From: Pseudomonadota bacterium
GTDB taxonomy: Bacteria > Pseudomonadota > Gammaproteobacteria > Steroidobacterales > Steroidobacteraceae
DNA length: 5,627 nucleotides
Assembly: GCA_023428645.1 (NCBI GenBank)
Contig: JAEYXD010000202.1
Span: forward strand, 1 to 5,627
Direction of reading: 5' to 3'
Under the pieces are notes generated by a model. The model did no database searches. It was not told the origin of the DNA and saw only the letters and a program-made list of their open reading frames with translations. Shown here piece after piece: positions 1 to 5,627 of the stretch; within the stretch, counting starts at the first letter, position 1, and each line of letters starts with the position of its first letter. Made by a program: the position numbers and the translations under genes.

Positions 1-126
1 GTTCATGCGTTGCGGAACCCGGCGCGCGCGCGGCTCGTTGGAGGCTGGGCCGGATTGCGCCGCGGTCGCGGGGGCGAAGGGATCCGGCGCTCGATACCCA
101 AACTCAACTAGCCCGCGAACTCAAGG
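1..126. other. Upstream non-coding region, no gene supported
   Basis: Several reading frames are open here, one of them from base 1 to a TAG at 109-111. That is expected by chance in DNA this GC-rich, and the translations are arginine/glycine-rich without recognisable motifs. I see no clear -35/-10 pair and no hairpin with a T-tract. The stretch could be the leader of the permease gene, or could include the tail of a gene beginning outside the window. Confidence 0.4.
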
Positions 127-1959
127 ATGCCGTCACCCGAGCCGCACGCGATCGCCGTCATGCTGCTGACCGCGGCAGCACTGATCCTGTTTTCGCGCGA
201 CCGTGTTCCCATCGAGACTTCGAGCCTCGCCGTCATCGCGACGCTCGCGATTCTTTTCAGCGTGTTCCCGTACGAAGGCGCGGAGACGCTCGATCCCGTG
301 CGATTTTTCGCGGGCTTCGGCAACGAAGCGCTCGTCGCGATCTGCGCGCTGATGATGGCGAGCCAGGGACTCGTCGCGACCGGCGCCCTGGCGCCGGTGG
401 GGCGGCTGGTCAGTCGCGTATGGAGTGTCAGTCCGCTCATGGCGATGGGCGTCGTGCTGGTGCTGACGGCGTTCATCAGCGCTTTCATGAACAACACGCC
501 GCAGGTCGTGTTGATGATTCCGATCCTGACGGCCGTCGCGCTGCGCTCCGGCAGCTCGCCATCGAAAGTGTTGATGCCGATGACGTTTGCCTCGCAGATC
601 GGTGGGATGGCGACACCGATCGGCACCTCGCTCAACTTGCTCGTCATCGCCACGGCGGCGAGCCTCGGCATCGAGCGTTTTCACATGTTCGATTTCCTCC
701 AGCCGGCGGCGCTCGCGGCCATCCCAGGGCTGCTCTATCTGTGGCTGATCGCGCCACGCCTGCTGCCGAACCGCCAGCCCGTGTTCCACGATGAATCGCC
801 GCGAGTGTTCGAAGCGCAGTTGCGCTTGGGCGAGGGCAGTCCCGCGGTCGGCAAGACATTTCGCGAGGTGAAGCAGCTTGCGAGCGGCGATTTGAGCGCG
901 CATGCGATTCTGCGCCAGCCCGCGTTGTCGATCGCGCCGCTGCCGGATGTCGTGCTGCGGGCCGGCGATCGACTGGTGCTACGGGACACCGCGGAGCGCC
1001 TGATGGCGGCGTCGCGCGCGCTCGCGTCGACGCTGTATTCCGGCGATGTGCCGGTCGATGCGGAGCATCCGTTGACGGCCGGAGACCAGCAGATCACCGA
1101 AATCGTCGTGACGCCCGCGTCGCCGATTCGCGGCCGCACGCTCGAGCAGGCGAACCTCGAATGGCGTTATCACGTGATTCCGCTCGCGGTTCATCGGCCG
1201 GGCGAACTCGCCATCGACTCGGCATCGAAAGAGCTGCGCGACGTGCAGCTCGGCGTCGGCGACGTGCTGCTCGTGCAAGGCGCCGCCGAGCACATCCAGG
1301 CGGTGAAGCGTCGCAGCGAGCTGCTGGTCCTCGATGCGACGAGTGACGTGCCGTTGACGGCGAAAGCGCCGCTCGCCCTGGCCATCATGGCAGGCATCGT
1401 CCTCATCACGTCGCTGCGCATCGCGCCGGTCGCGATCGCCGCGCTGTGCGGCGTGCTGCTGATGGTGATCACCGGGTGTCTCAAGTGGCGCGATGCGACC
1501 CGGGTGCTCGATACCTCCATGATCATGCTCACGGTGGCGAGCCTGGCGCTCAGCCTGGCGCTCGTGACGACGGGCGGTGCCGCGTACGTCGCCCGCCTGT
1601 TCATGCAGGCAAGCGCGGCATTGACGCCCGCAATGACGTTGAGCGCCACGATTCTCCTGATGGCGATCTTGAGCAACGTCATTTCGAACAGCGCCGCGGC
1701 CGTCATCGGGACGCCGATCGCCGTCGAACTCGCGCGCCTGCTGGGCTTGCCGCCGGAGCCGTTCGTACTCGCCGTGCTGTTCGGCTGCAACATGGCGTAT
1801 GCCACGCCGATGGCCGACAACTGCAATCTGCTCGTCTACAGCGCGGGCAATCACCGCTTCAATGATTTCCTGCGCGCTGGCGCGCCGTTGACGATCATCA
1901 TGTGGTTGGCGTTGAGTTGGCTATTGCCGCAGTTCTATCCGTTGACGCCTGGCGGCTAG
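127..1959 (+). CDS. SLC13/DASS family permease with two internal RCK_C (TrkA-C) domains
   Basis: This is a 610-residue inner-membrane transporter of the divalent anion:Na+ symporter (SLC13) type, the class that imports dicarboxylates, sulfate or similar anions; the substrate cannot be read from sequence. The N-terminal half (about residues 8-213) has hydrophobic helices, the re-entrant motif NNTPQ (122-126) and GGMATPIGTSLN (159-170). Two soluble RCK_C-like domains follow, at roughly 225-300 and 320-398, each ending in the typical 'aGDrLvL / vGDvLLVqG' strand. The C-terminal half (about 413-605) repeats the transporter fold with SNVISNSAAAV (516-526), ATPMADNCNL (559-568) and the family signature HRFNDFLRAG (576-585). 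Length about 600 fits the RCK_C-containing subgroup. The ATG at 127 is chosen because the protein begins directly before the first helix and an in-frame TAG lies at 109-111. AAGG touches this ATG with no spacer, so the ATG at 160 is a possible alternative. The gene converges on the bicupin gene. Confidence 0.93.
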   Translation: MPSPEPHAIAVMLLTAAALILFSRDRVPIETSSLAVIATLAILFSVFPYEGAETLDPVRFFAGFGNEALVAICALMMASQGLVATGALAPVGRLVSRVWSVSPLMAMGVVLVLTAFISAFMNNTPQVVLMIPILTAVALRSGSSPSKVLMPMTFASQIGGMATPIGTSLNLLVIATAASLGIERFHMFDFLQPAALAAIPGLLYLWLIAPRLLPNRQPVFHDESPRVFEAQLRLGEGSPAVGKTFREVKQLASGDLSAHAILRQPALSIAPLPDVVLRAGDRLVLRDTAERLMAASRALASTLYSGDVPVDAEHPLTAGDQQITEIVVTPASPIRGRTLEQANLEWRYHVIPLAVHRPGELAIDSASKELRDVQLGVGDVLLVQGAAEHIQAVKRRSELLVLDATSDVPLTAKAPLALAIMAGIVLITSLRIAPVAIAALCGVLLMVITGCLKWRDATRVLDTSMIMLTVASLALSLALVTTGGAAYVARLFMQASAALTPAMTLSATILLMAILSNVISNSAAAVIGTPIAVELARLLGLPPEPFVLAVLFGCNMAYATPMADNCNLLVYSAGNHRFNDFLRAGAPLTIIMWLALSWLLPQFYPLTPGG

Positions 1960-1994
1960 TGCAGGCCACGGGCACAGGCCGCGGACTCGCCTAC

Positions 1995-2948
1995 TCAGTA
2001 CGTCGCGTTCGTGTCATAGGGTAGAGCGACGAACTGGCGGGCTTGCTCCGAGACATCGGGCGCATAGGGCGCGCTCCAGGGTACTTCCTGAGCCTGAGTC
2101 CACGACGTGTTCAATGCGCCGCCCTGGCTGCGCAGCAGTGCCGTGAACCCCTTGCGTGTACCGAAGGGCCCGGTCGTTTGCCCGGGTACGAGCCACGCAT
2201 AGCCTCCCGAACGCATGACACCCTGGGGTGAGTGCAGGTCGCCATCGAGGACGAACACTTCCAGCACCGCGGCGTGGCGCGCTGCCGGTCGCATGATCTT
2301 CTCGGCCGTCTCCGGCTCGACGCGAACGAGCCATGTCTTCTCGCCGTTGGCCGCAGTGCGCAGCAGCTTCACCGATCCTGCCATGCCGAGTGTCAGCGAC
2401 AGATCATTCGTCGCCTGCCAAGGCATCCGCGCCGTGTCGATGCGCTCGATGAGCCGCGTCGGCTCGTACATCTGCCCAGCCGCGGTTGCATCGTGGTTCT
2501 TGTGCTCGCCCTCGTAGAAATCGATGACCGTCGCACCTTCGGGACTCGCCATCTCATGGCGGTGCATGCCGGCGGGGAAGAAGCCATAGTCGCCTTGTGT
2601 ATAGCGCTTGCCATTCACGACCAGCGTGCCGTTGAGTACGTAGAACTCGTTGTCGCTGTCGTTGTAATGGGCGCGCGGGTTGTTCCAGCTCGTCGGCAGA
2701 CGGAAGATCACGCTGACGGAGCGCGTCGAACGGTCGTACGACAAGGCCGTGGCCCGTGCTCCAGGCCGCGAATTCGACGGGTTCTGAACCGTGACGGGCG
2801 CCGTCTGCGACTGGATGAAATTGGCGTGCGGGCGTCCCGGCGGTGTCTGCGCGTGCGCGCCAAACGCCGTTGTCGCGAGCCATGCGGTCACGATGATTCG
2901 CGTGCACGATGGGCGATCGAATGCCGACCAGGAAGTGCGGTTGGACAT
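1995..2948 (-). CDS. Exported bicupin (two cupin-like domains), function unknown
   Basis: This is a 317-residue protein read from the ATG at 2948. A TTG at 2981 would add 11 residues, but it would put extra sequence before an already long signal peptide n-region, so I prefer the ATG. Residues 1-33 look like a Sec signal peptide: positive n-region, hydrophobic core IIVTAWLATTAFG, and AHA before Q34 as the likely cleavage site; the mature protein should be periplasmic. Cupin 1 (about 75-150) shows H94 and E101 followed by FYVLNG, then GDYGFFPAGMHRHE (119-132). H94, E101 and H129 or H131 are candidate metal ligands; the usual second histidine of HxH is N96. Cupin 2 (about 205-275) keeps H225 and E230 but has no histidine in its second motif (YAWLVPGQTTGPFG), so it is probably metal-free. 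Cupins range from dioxygenases and isomerases to sugar or anti-sigma-like sensors; I cannot assign a reaction. It follows the kinase gene by 92 bases on the same strand. The start lacks a strong ribosome-binding site. Confidence 0.78.
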   Translation of the reverse strand: MSNRTSWSAFDRPSCTRIIVTAWLATTAFGAHAQTPPGRPHANFIQSQTAPVTVQNPSNSRPGARATALSYDRSTRSVSVIFRLPTSWNNPRAHYNDSDNEFYVLNGTLVVNGKRYTQGDYGFFPAGMHRHEMASPEGATVIDFYEGEHKNHDATAAGQMYEPTRLIERIDTARMPWQATNDLSLTLGMAGSVKLLRTAANGEKTWLVRVEPETAEKIMRPAARHAAVLEVFVLDGDLHSPQGVMRSGGYAWLVPGQTTGPFGTRKGFTALLRSQGGALNTSWTQAQEVPWSAPYAPDVSEQARQFVALPYDTNATY

Positions 2949-2952
2949 GAGT

Positions 2953-3041
2953 ACCGTCTCGAGAATGCCTTGCGGTGGCAACGCGACGGATTATGCGGTG
3001 GGTGCAGTCCGCCTTTGTGCTGAGAAGTGATGAGAGACGGT
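2953..3041. repeat. 8-bp inverted repeat bracketing the kinase-bicupin gap
   Basis: ACCGTCTC at 2953-2960 and GAGACGGT at 3034-3041 are exact reverse complements separated by 73 bases, one at each end of the intergenic region; the second arm reaches into the kinase stop codon. They could be paired protein-binding half-sites or base-pair in the transcript, but a single 8-bp match over about 90 bases can also occur by chance. Confidence 0.35.
2990..2995 (-). promoter_or_regulatory. Possible -10 element for the bicupin gene
   Basis: On the minus strand this reads CATAAT, five of six matches to the sigma-70 -10 consensus, in an otherwise GC-rich gap. It would give a leader of roughly 35 bases before the ATG at 2948. 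The -35 position carries no good TTGACA match, so the promoter, if real, would be weak or activator-dependent. An activator-dependent promoter would suit control by the neighbouring response regulator, which is inference. Confidence 0.3.
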
Positions 3042-4444
3042 CACGCGGAATGGGCGCGTACGCTGCCCATCGCAGGCGCGGTGGCAGCGGGCGCGGGAGA
3101 CGGCAGGCTCGCCGGATCCGGCCAACGCAACGTGACGATGAGCCCGCCGGAATCTGCGTTCGCCGCGCTGGCCGAGCCTCGATGCAGCAACAGCACTTGC
3201 CGCACGATCGCGAGCCCGACGCCGTTGCCCCCCGAGCGGCCCTCTCGTGCCGGGTCCACTCGATACAGCGGCTCGAAGATCTTGTCCAACAAGTGGGGCG
3301 CGACGCCGGCGCCCCTGTCGGCAATGCGCACGACGATCGATGCGTCTTCTCGTCGCGCGGTCACATGCACCGTCTCGTTGTCGGGCGAATAGCGCAGCGC
3401 ATTGCGAAGCACGTTGTCGATCGCGCTGCGGATCAGCTCGCGGTCGCCCTGCAGCACCAGCTCGTCGCTGCACTCGATGACCACGGCAAGATTGCGTGCG
3501 AGCTGCTCCACGGTCGAGTCCTGCACGAGCTCACGCAAGAGATCCCCGAGAGGCACGACGGTGGAGGCGGGCTGCAGATGAGTGTCTTCCAGCGTCGATA
3601 GCTGCAGCAGCTGGCTGATGAGTACGTCGAGCCGTGTGATCTGTCGCTCGAGCTGTCTCAATGCGAAGTCCTGGTTGTCCGGGGATTGCTGCACCAGGGC
3701 GACGGCCATGCGCAGTCGCGTCATCGGGCTGCGCAGTTCGTGGGAGATATCTCGGACCAGCTCCTGCTTGGACTGCAACAGACGCCGCACCGACCGCGAC
3801 ATGACGTCGAAATCCCTTGCCAGCTGACCGACCTCGTCGCGCCGGCCGCTGAGATCGGCGGGAATGGCGACGTCCAGATTACCTTCGGCGACCCGATGCG
3901 TGGCGCGGCGCAACTGCAGGATCGGCCGACTGAGCGAGCGGGCGAGAACGAAGCAGGTCGGGATGCCGACCGCGAGCGTCAGCGCGATCACCGTGAGTGC
4001 GTGCCGCATTTGCCCGAGCATGCCGAACAAGGAGATCGGCGGGATGTAGACGATCATCGCGTACGTAGTGCCGTCGCGATCGACCACCGGCCGCGAGATG
4101 CTCGCACCCCGCTTGAGCTTGCCGGCGCGGAACTCGCCGTTTGGATCGGGCGGCTCATGCGGCAGGGGAAAGCGCTGCGTGAGATTCGTGCCCTTCGTGT
4201 CGAGGACCTCGATGTAGAAGATGCGTGAGCCTGCGTTCTTCAGCGCCACCCATGCTTTGAGCCCGTCCATCCCGTAGGCATGCAGCACGTTTTCGACATC
4301 GTCCCTCATCTGGTCGACACGCGGCGCCTGGATGCTCTGCGGGACTGACGATGCGGTCCATATCAGAGCGCCGATGGAGGCGACGACGATGAGCGTGATG
4401 GCGGCGAGGAAGGAGACGAAGTTGCGTGTGAACAGGCTGTTCAT
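3041..4444 (-). CDS. CpxA-like sensor histidine kinase
   Basis: This is a 467-residue inner-membrane kinase that autophosphorylates on a histidine and passes phosphate to the adjacent regulator. Order of parts: TM1 about 8-30; periplasmic sensor about 31-147, with no domain I recognise; TM2 about 148-169; HAMP linker about 170-223; dimerisation/phosphoacceptor helix with H235 in RDISHELRSPMTRLR; and the ATPase domain with N-box residues N344 and N348 (IDNVLRNALRYSP), G1 box ADRGAGV (375-381), F-box IFEPLYR (389-395) and G2 box GGNGVGLAIV (405-414). The H-box and LISQLLQLSTLED resemble CpxA, and its length is close to that of E. coli CpxA. A proline/alanine-rich tail (about 442-467) extends past the kinase core. 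The ATG at 4444 lies 2 bases after the regulator stop, so translation is probably coupled; the frame stays open upstream into the regulator gene, but that extension is arginine-rich out-of-frame sequence. Signal unknown. Confidence 0.95.
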   Translation of the reverse strand: MNSLFTRNFVSFLAAITLIVVASIGALIWTASSVPQSIQAPRVDQMRDDVENVLHAYGMDGLKAWVALKNAGSRIFYIEVLDTKGTNLTQRFPLPHEPPDPNGEFRAGKLKRGASISRPVVDRDGTTYAMIVYIPPISLFGMLGQMRHALTVIALTLAVGIPTCFVLARSLSRPILQLRRATHRVAEGNLDVAIPADLSGRRDEVGQLARDFDVMSRSVRRLLQSKQELVRDISHELRSPMTRLRMAVALVQQSPDNQDFALRQLERQITRLDVLISQLLQLSTLEDTHLQPASTVVPLGDLLRELVQDSTVEQLARNLAVVIECSDELVLQGDRELIRSAIDNVLRNALRYSPDNETVHVTARREDASIVVRIADRGAGVAPHLLDKIFEPLYRVDPAREGRSGGNGVGLAIVRQVLLLHRGSASAANADSGGLIVTLRWPDPASLPSPAPAATAPAMGSVRAHSA

Positions 4445-4446
4445 CG

Positions 4447-5151
4447 TCAGCCTGCGACGAGCTGATAGCCCGTGCCGCGCACGCTTGCGATCATCGTGGC
4501 GCCGCCCGCGCTGACGAGCTTGCTGCGGATATGACTCACGTGCGTGTCGATGCAGCGATCGGCAGGCACGAGCTTGCGTCCGAGCACTTCCTCGCACAGT
4601 GTCTCGCGCGAGACCGCGCTGCCGGAGTTGCGCATGAGCACGCTGAGAAGGCGAATCTCCGCGCTCGTCAGCCGCAGGGGGACGCCTTTGACGATGACTT
4701 CACGTTTCGCCGGATCGAGCGTGAGATCGCCAAGCACCATGGGCGGTTCATTGTCAGGCGTGCCACTGTGCGTGCGTCGCAGAATGGCTCTGACGCGCGC
4801 CAGGAGCTCGCGCGGATAGAACGGCTTCGCAAGATAGTCATCGGCGCCCAGCTCGAGGCCAGTGACCCGGTCGTCATCGTCGCCGCGGGCCGAGAGGATC
4901 AGTACGGGGACCTGGCTGATGCGCCGCATCTGTCGCAGGACGTCCAGGCCCGAGATCATCGGCAACATGATGTCGAGTACCACGAGGCTCCAAAGCTCAC
5001 TGCGAAGCGCGCGAATCCCCGCATTACCGTCATGGACGGCAACCATCTTGATGCCCTCGTGAGCGAGGAACGTGCTCAGCATCTCGCAGAGCTCGAGATC
5101 GTCGTCGATCAATAGAACGCGAGTGGGCCGCTTGGCGCGATCGATTTGCAT
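4447..5151 (-). CDS. OmpR/CpxR-family response regulator
   Basis: This is a 234-residue cytoplasmic transcription factor that is phosphorylated by the adjacent kinase. The receiver domain (about 10-125) has the acidic pocket D16-D17, phosphoacceptor D60 in VVLDIMLP, S87 in LILSAR, Y106 and K109 in DDYLAKPF, so every residue needed for phosphorylation is present. The C-terminal winged-helix DNA-binding domain (about 138-232) contains LTSAEIRLLSVLMRNSG, VSRETLCEEVLGRKL and the recognition-helix region DRCIDTHVSHIRSKL, ending in RGTGYQLV. The wording of this domain and the length are closest to CpxR among classical OmpR-type regulators; the orthology is an inference. The ATG at 5151 has a good ribosome-binding site. 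The gene is first of a coupled pair and lies 73 bases after the ApbE-like gene on the same strand. A near-perfect palindrome upstream (5180-5194) could serve autoregulation. Confidence 0.97.
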   Translation of the reverse strand: MQIDRAKRPTRVLLIDDDLELCEMLSTFLAHEGIKMVAVHDGNAGIRALRSELWSLVVLDIMLPMISGLDVLRQMRRISQVPVLILSARGDDDDRVTGLELGADDYLAKPFYPRELLARVRAILRRTHSGTPDNEPPMVLGDLTLDPAKREVIVKGVPLRLTSAEIRLLSVLMRNSGSAVSRETLCEEVLGRKLVPADRCIDTHVSHIRSKLVSAGGATMIASVRGTGYQLVAG

Positions 5152-5156
5152 CGGAT

Positions 5157-5163
5157 CCCCTCA
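5157..5163 (-). promoter_or_regulatory. Ribosome-binding site of the response regulator
   Basis: The minus strand reads TGAGGGG, 5 bases before the ATG at 5151. This is the best Shine-Dalgarno match I found among the five genes and supports that start codon. It suggests the regulator is translated independently of the upstream gene. Confidence 0.7.
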
Positions 5164-5179
5164 TGGGCTGGAACGCATG

Positions 5180-5194
5180 GTCTCGATACGAGAC
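5180..5194. repeat. 6-bp inverted repeat upstream of the regulator
   Basis: GTCTCG and CGAGAC face each other across a 3-base centre (ATA on the plus strand). The element lies 28 bases before the regulator start and 30 bases after the ApbE-like stop. It may be an operator for the regulator itself or a small transcript hairpin at the end of the upstream gene. No T-run follows on the minus strand, which argues against an intrinsic terminator. Confidence 0.5.
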
Positions 5195-5224
5195 TGACCA
5201 ATGTCGCTGCTGTTCGCCTCGTGA

Positions 5225-5627
5225 TCAAGGCAGAGTGCTCCAGCAGTCTTGCGAGTAATAGTAGGAGCGCGCCCGGAATCTGGACAGAATGGACGAGCTC
5301 GCTTCACCCGCTGCCTGCACGACTTTCGTCAACGCATCCGCGATGGCACAGCTTGGCGCGGCAACGCTGACGAATGCGTCGGGCAGTCGCGGTCGCCCGC
5401 AGTGCGCCGGCATGACGAGCACGCCGGATGAAGGCGTACCCGCGGCGCGAGCGCAGGGGTGAGGATCGCTGCTCGCGATCGCGCCGGAGCACAGTTCGAT
5501 CGCGGCTTGCGCAGGTGCAACCGCGTCGCGATCCGAGGACCGGCGTACGTCGAGCAGGACGACGGTCGAGCGATTGCCGGCCACCCTGATATCACCGCCG
5601 GCGTTCACGTAGCCCGATGCCGAGGCC
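5225..5627 (-). CDS. apbE: ApbE-like FAD:protein FMN transferase, C-terminal part (runs off the window)
   Basis: The gene is cut by the right window edge; the frame is open to the last base and 133 C-terminal residues are visible. ApbE enzymes use FAD to attach FMN to a threonine of extracytoplasmic flavoproteins, usually as lipoproteins or periplasmic enzymes. Visible family signatures in order: SGYVNAGGDIRVAG (the NAGGD motif at 5591-5605), SGAIASSD, matching the usual 'aiATSg' segment, and PSCAIADALTKVV (about 5318-5356), matching the metal-binding 'SC..ADAL.T' motif near the C-terminus. An internal GTG at 5606-5608 could be mistaken for a start, but the signature continues upstream of it. 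Oddities: the usual H-x-x-DPxTGxP segment is replaced by VLVMPAHCGRP, and the threonine of ADAL is at D+3, not D+4. It may be a divergent subgroup. Its stop is 73 bases before the regulator gene, so co-transcription is possible. Confidence 0.77.
   Translation of the reverse strand, partial: ASASGYVNAGGDIRVAGNRSTVVLLDVRRSSDRDAVAPAQAAIELCSGAIASSDPHPCARAAGTPSSGVLVMPAHCGRPRLPDAFVSVAAPSCAIADALTKVVQAAGEASSSILSRFRARSYYYSQDCWSTLP

Noticed and set aside
79..87. GGGATCCG shared with the region just before the regulator start (5152-5160)
   Set aside because: An isolated 8-base match in GC-rich DNA, overlapping the ribosome-binding site at one end only and lacking any consistent placement relative to the genes.
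1..111. Possible C-terminal tail of an upstream gene
   Set aside because: The frame is open but its translation has no recognisable motif, other frames are also open, and the length is within chance expectation for this base composition.
133..903. Long minus-strand open frame opposite the permease, 256 codons
   Set aside because: The product is extremely rich in Arg, His, Gln and Asp, typical of the antisense of GC-rich coding DNA, and the plus-strand frame has clear SLC13 motifs.
979..1854. Minus-strand open frame of 291 codons opposite the permease C-terminal half
   Set aside because: Same R/H/Q/D-rich shadow composition; no domain signature; lies wholly within a recognised gene.
2949..2981. 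TTG start for the bicupin giving 328 residues
   Set aside because: It would place 11 more residues before an already long signal peptide n-region, and an ATG is available at 2948. It is not fully excluded, because neither start has a strong ribosome-binding site.
2232..3023. Plus-strand open frame of 263 codons opposite the bicupin
   Set aside because: Arg-rich with no recognisable motif, while the minus-strand frame has a signal peptide and cupin motifs.
2554..3324. Minus-strand open frame of 256 codons bridging the kinase 3' end and the bicupin 5' half
   Set aside because: Out of frame with both real genes and Arg/Thr/Ser-rich, consistent with a shadow frame.
4445..4597. 51-residue N-terminal extension of the kinase frame into the regulator gene
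   Set aside because: The extension is Arg-rich out-of-frame regulator sequence; the ATG at 4444 directly precedes the first membrane helix and sits 2 bases after the regulator stop.
5180..5194. Intrinsic terminator for the ApbE-like gene
   Set aside because: The stem is only 6 bp and no T-run follows on the minus strand.

Overview
The window reads as an ordinary chromosomal stretch from a GC-rich Gram-negative bacterium, most likely a beta- or gammaproteobacterium. Support comes from the strong G/C bias at third codon positions, a secreted protein with a classical Sec signal peptide, and a two-component pair whose domains resemble proteobacterial CpxR/CpxA. I cannot name the genus from sequence alone. 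There are four complete genes and one partial gene. I see no RNA gene, CRISPR array, insertion sequence or integrase.

Layout. Positions 1-126 hold no gene I can support. On the plus strand, 127-1959 encodes an SLC13/DASS-type inner-membrane permease with two soluble RCK_C (TrkA-C) domains between its membrane halves. It converges, across a 35-base gap, on a block that runs entirely on the minus strand. In transcription order (right to left) that block holds: the 3' part of an ApbE-like FAD:protein FMN transferase (5225 to beyond the window edge); an OmpR/CpxR-family response regulator (4447-5151); its CpxA-like sensor histidine kinase (3041-4444, starting 2 bases after the regulator stop); and an exported protein with two cupin-like domains (1995-2948).

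How the genes may work together. The regulator and kinase are clearly a coupled pair. The kinase has two membrane helices enclosing a short periplasmic sensor, so it probably senses an envelope signal. The flanking same-strand genes are a flavin-attaching enzyme whose known targets are extracytoplasmic, and a predicted periplasmic bicupin. This suggests, as inference only, an envelope redox or envelope-stress module. Related GTCTCG/CGAGAC-type palindromes lie just upstream of both the regulator and the bicupin; this is the most useful regulatory lead here. The permease is convergent and may be unrelated. I found no convincing evidence of a wholly new system. The best second looks are the shared palindromes, the degenerate second cupin, and the atypical active-site region of the ApbE-like protein.
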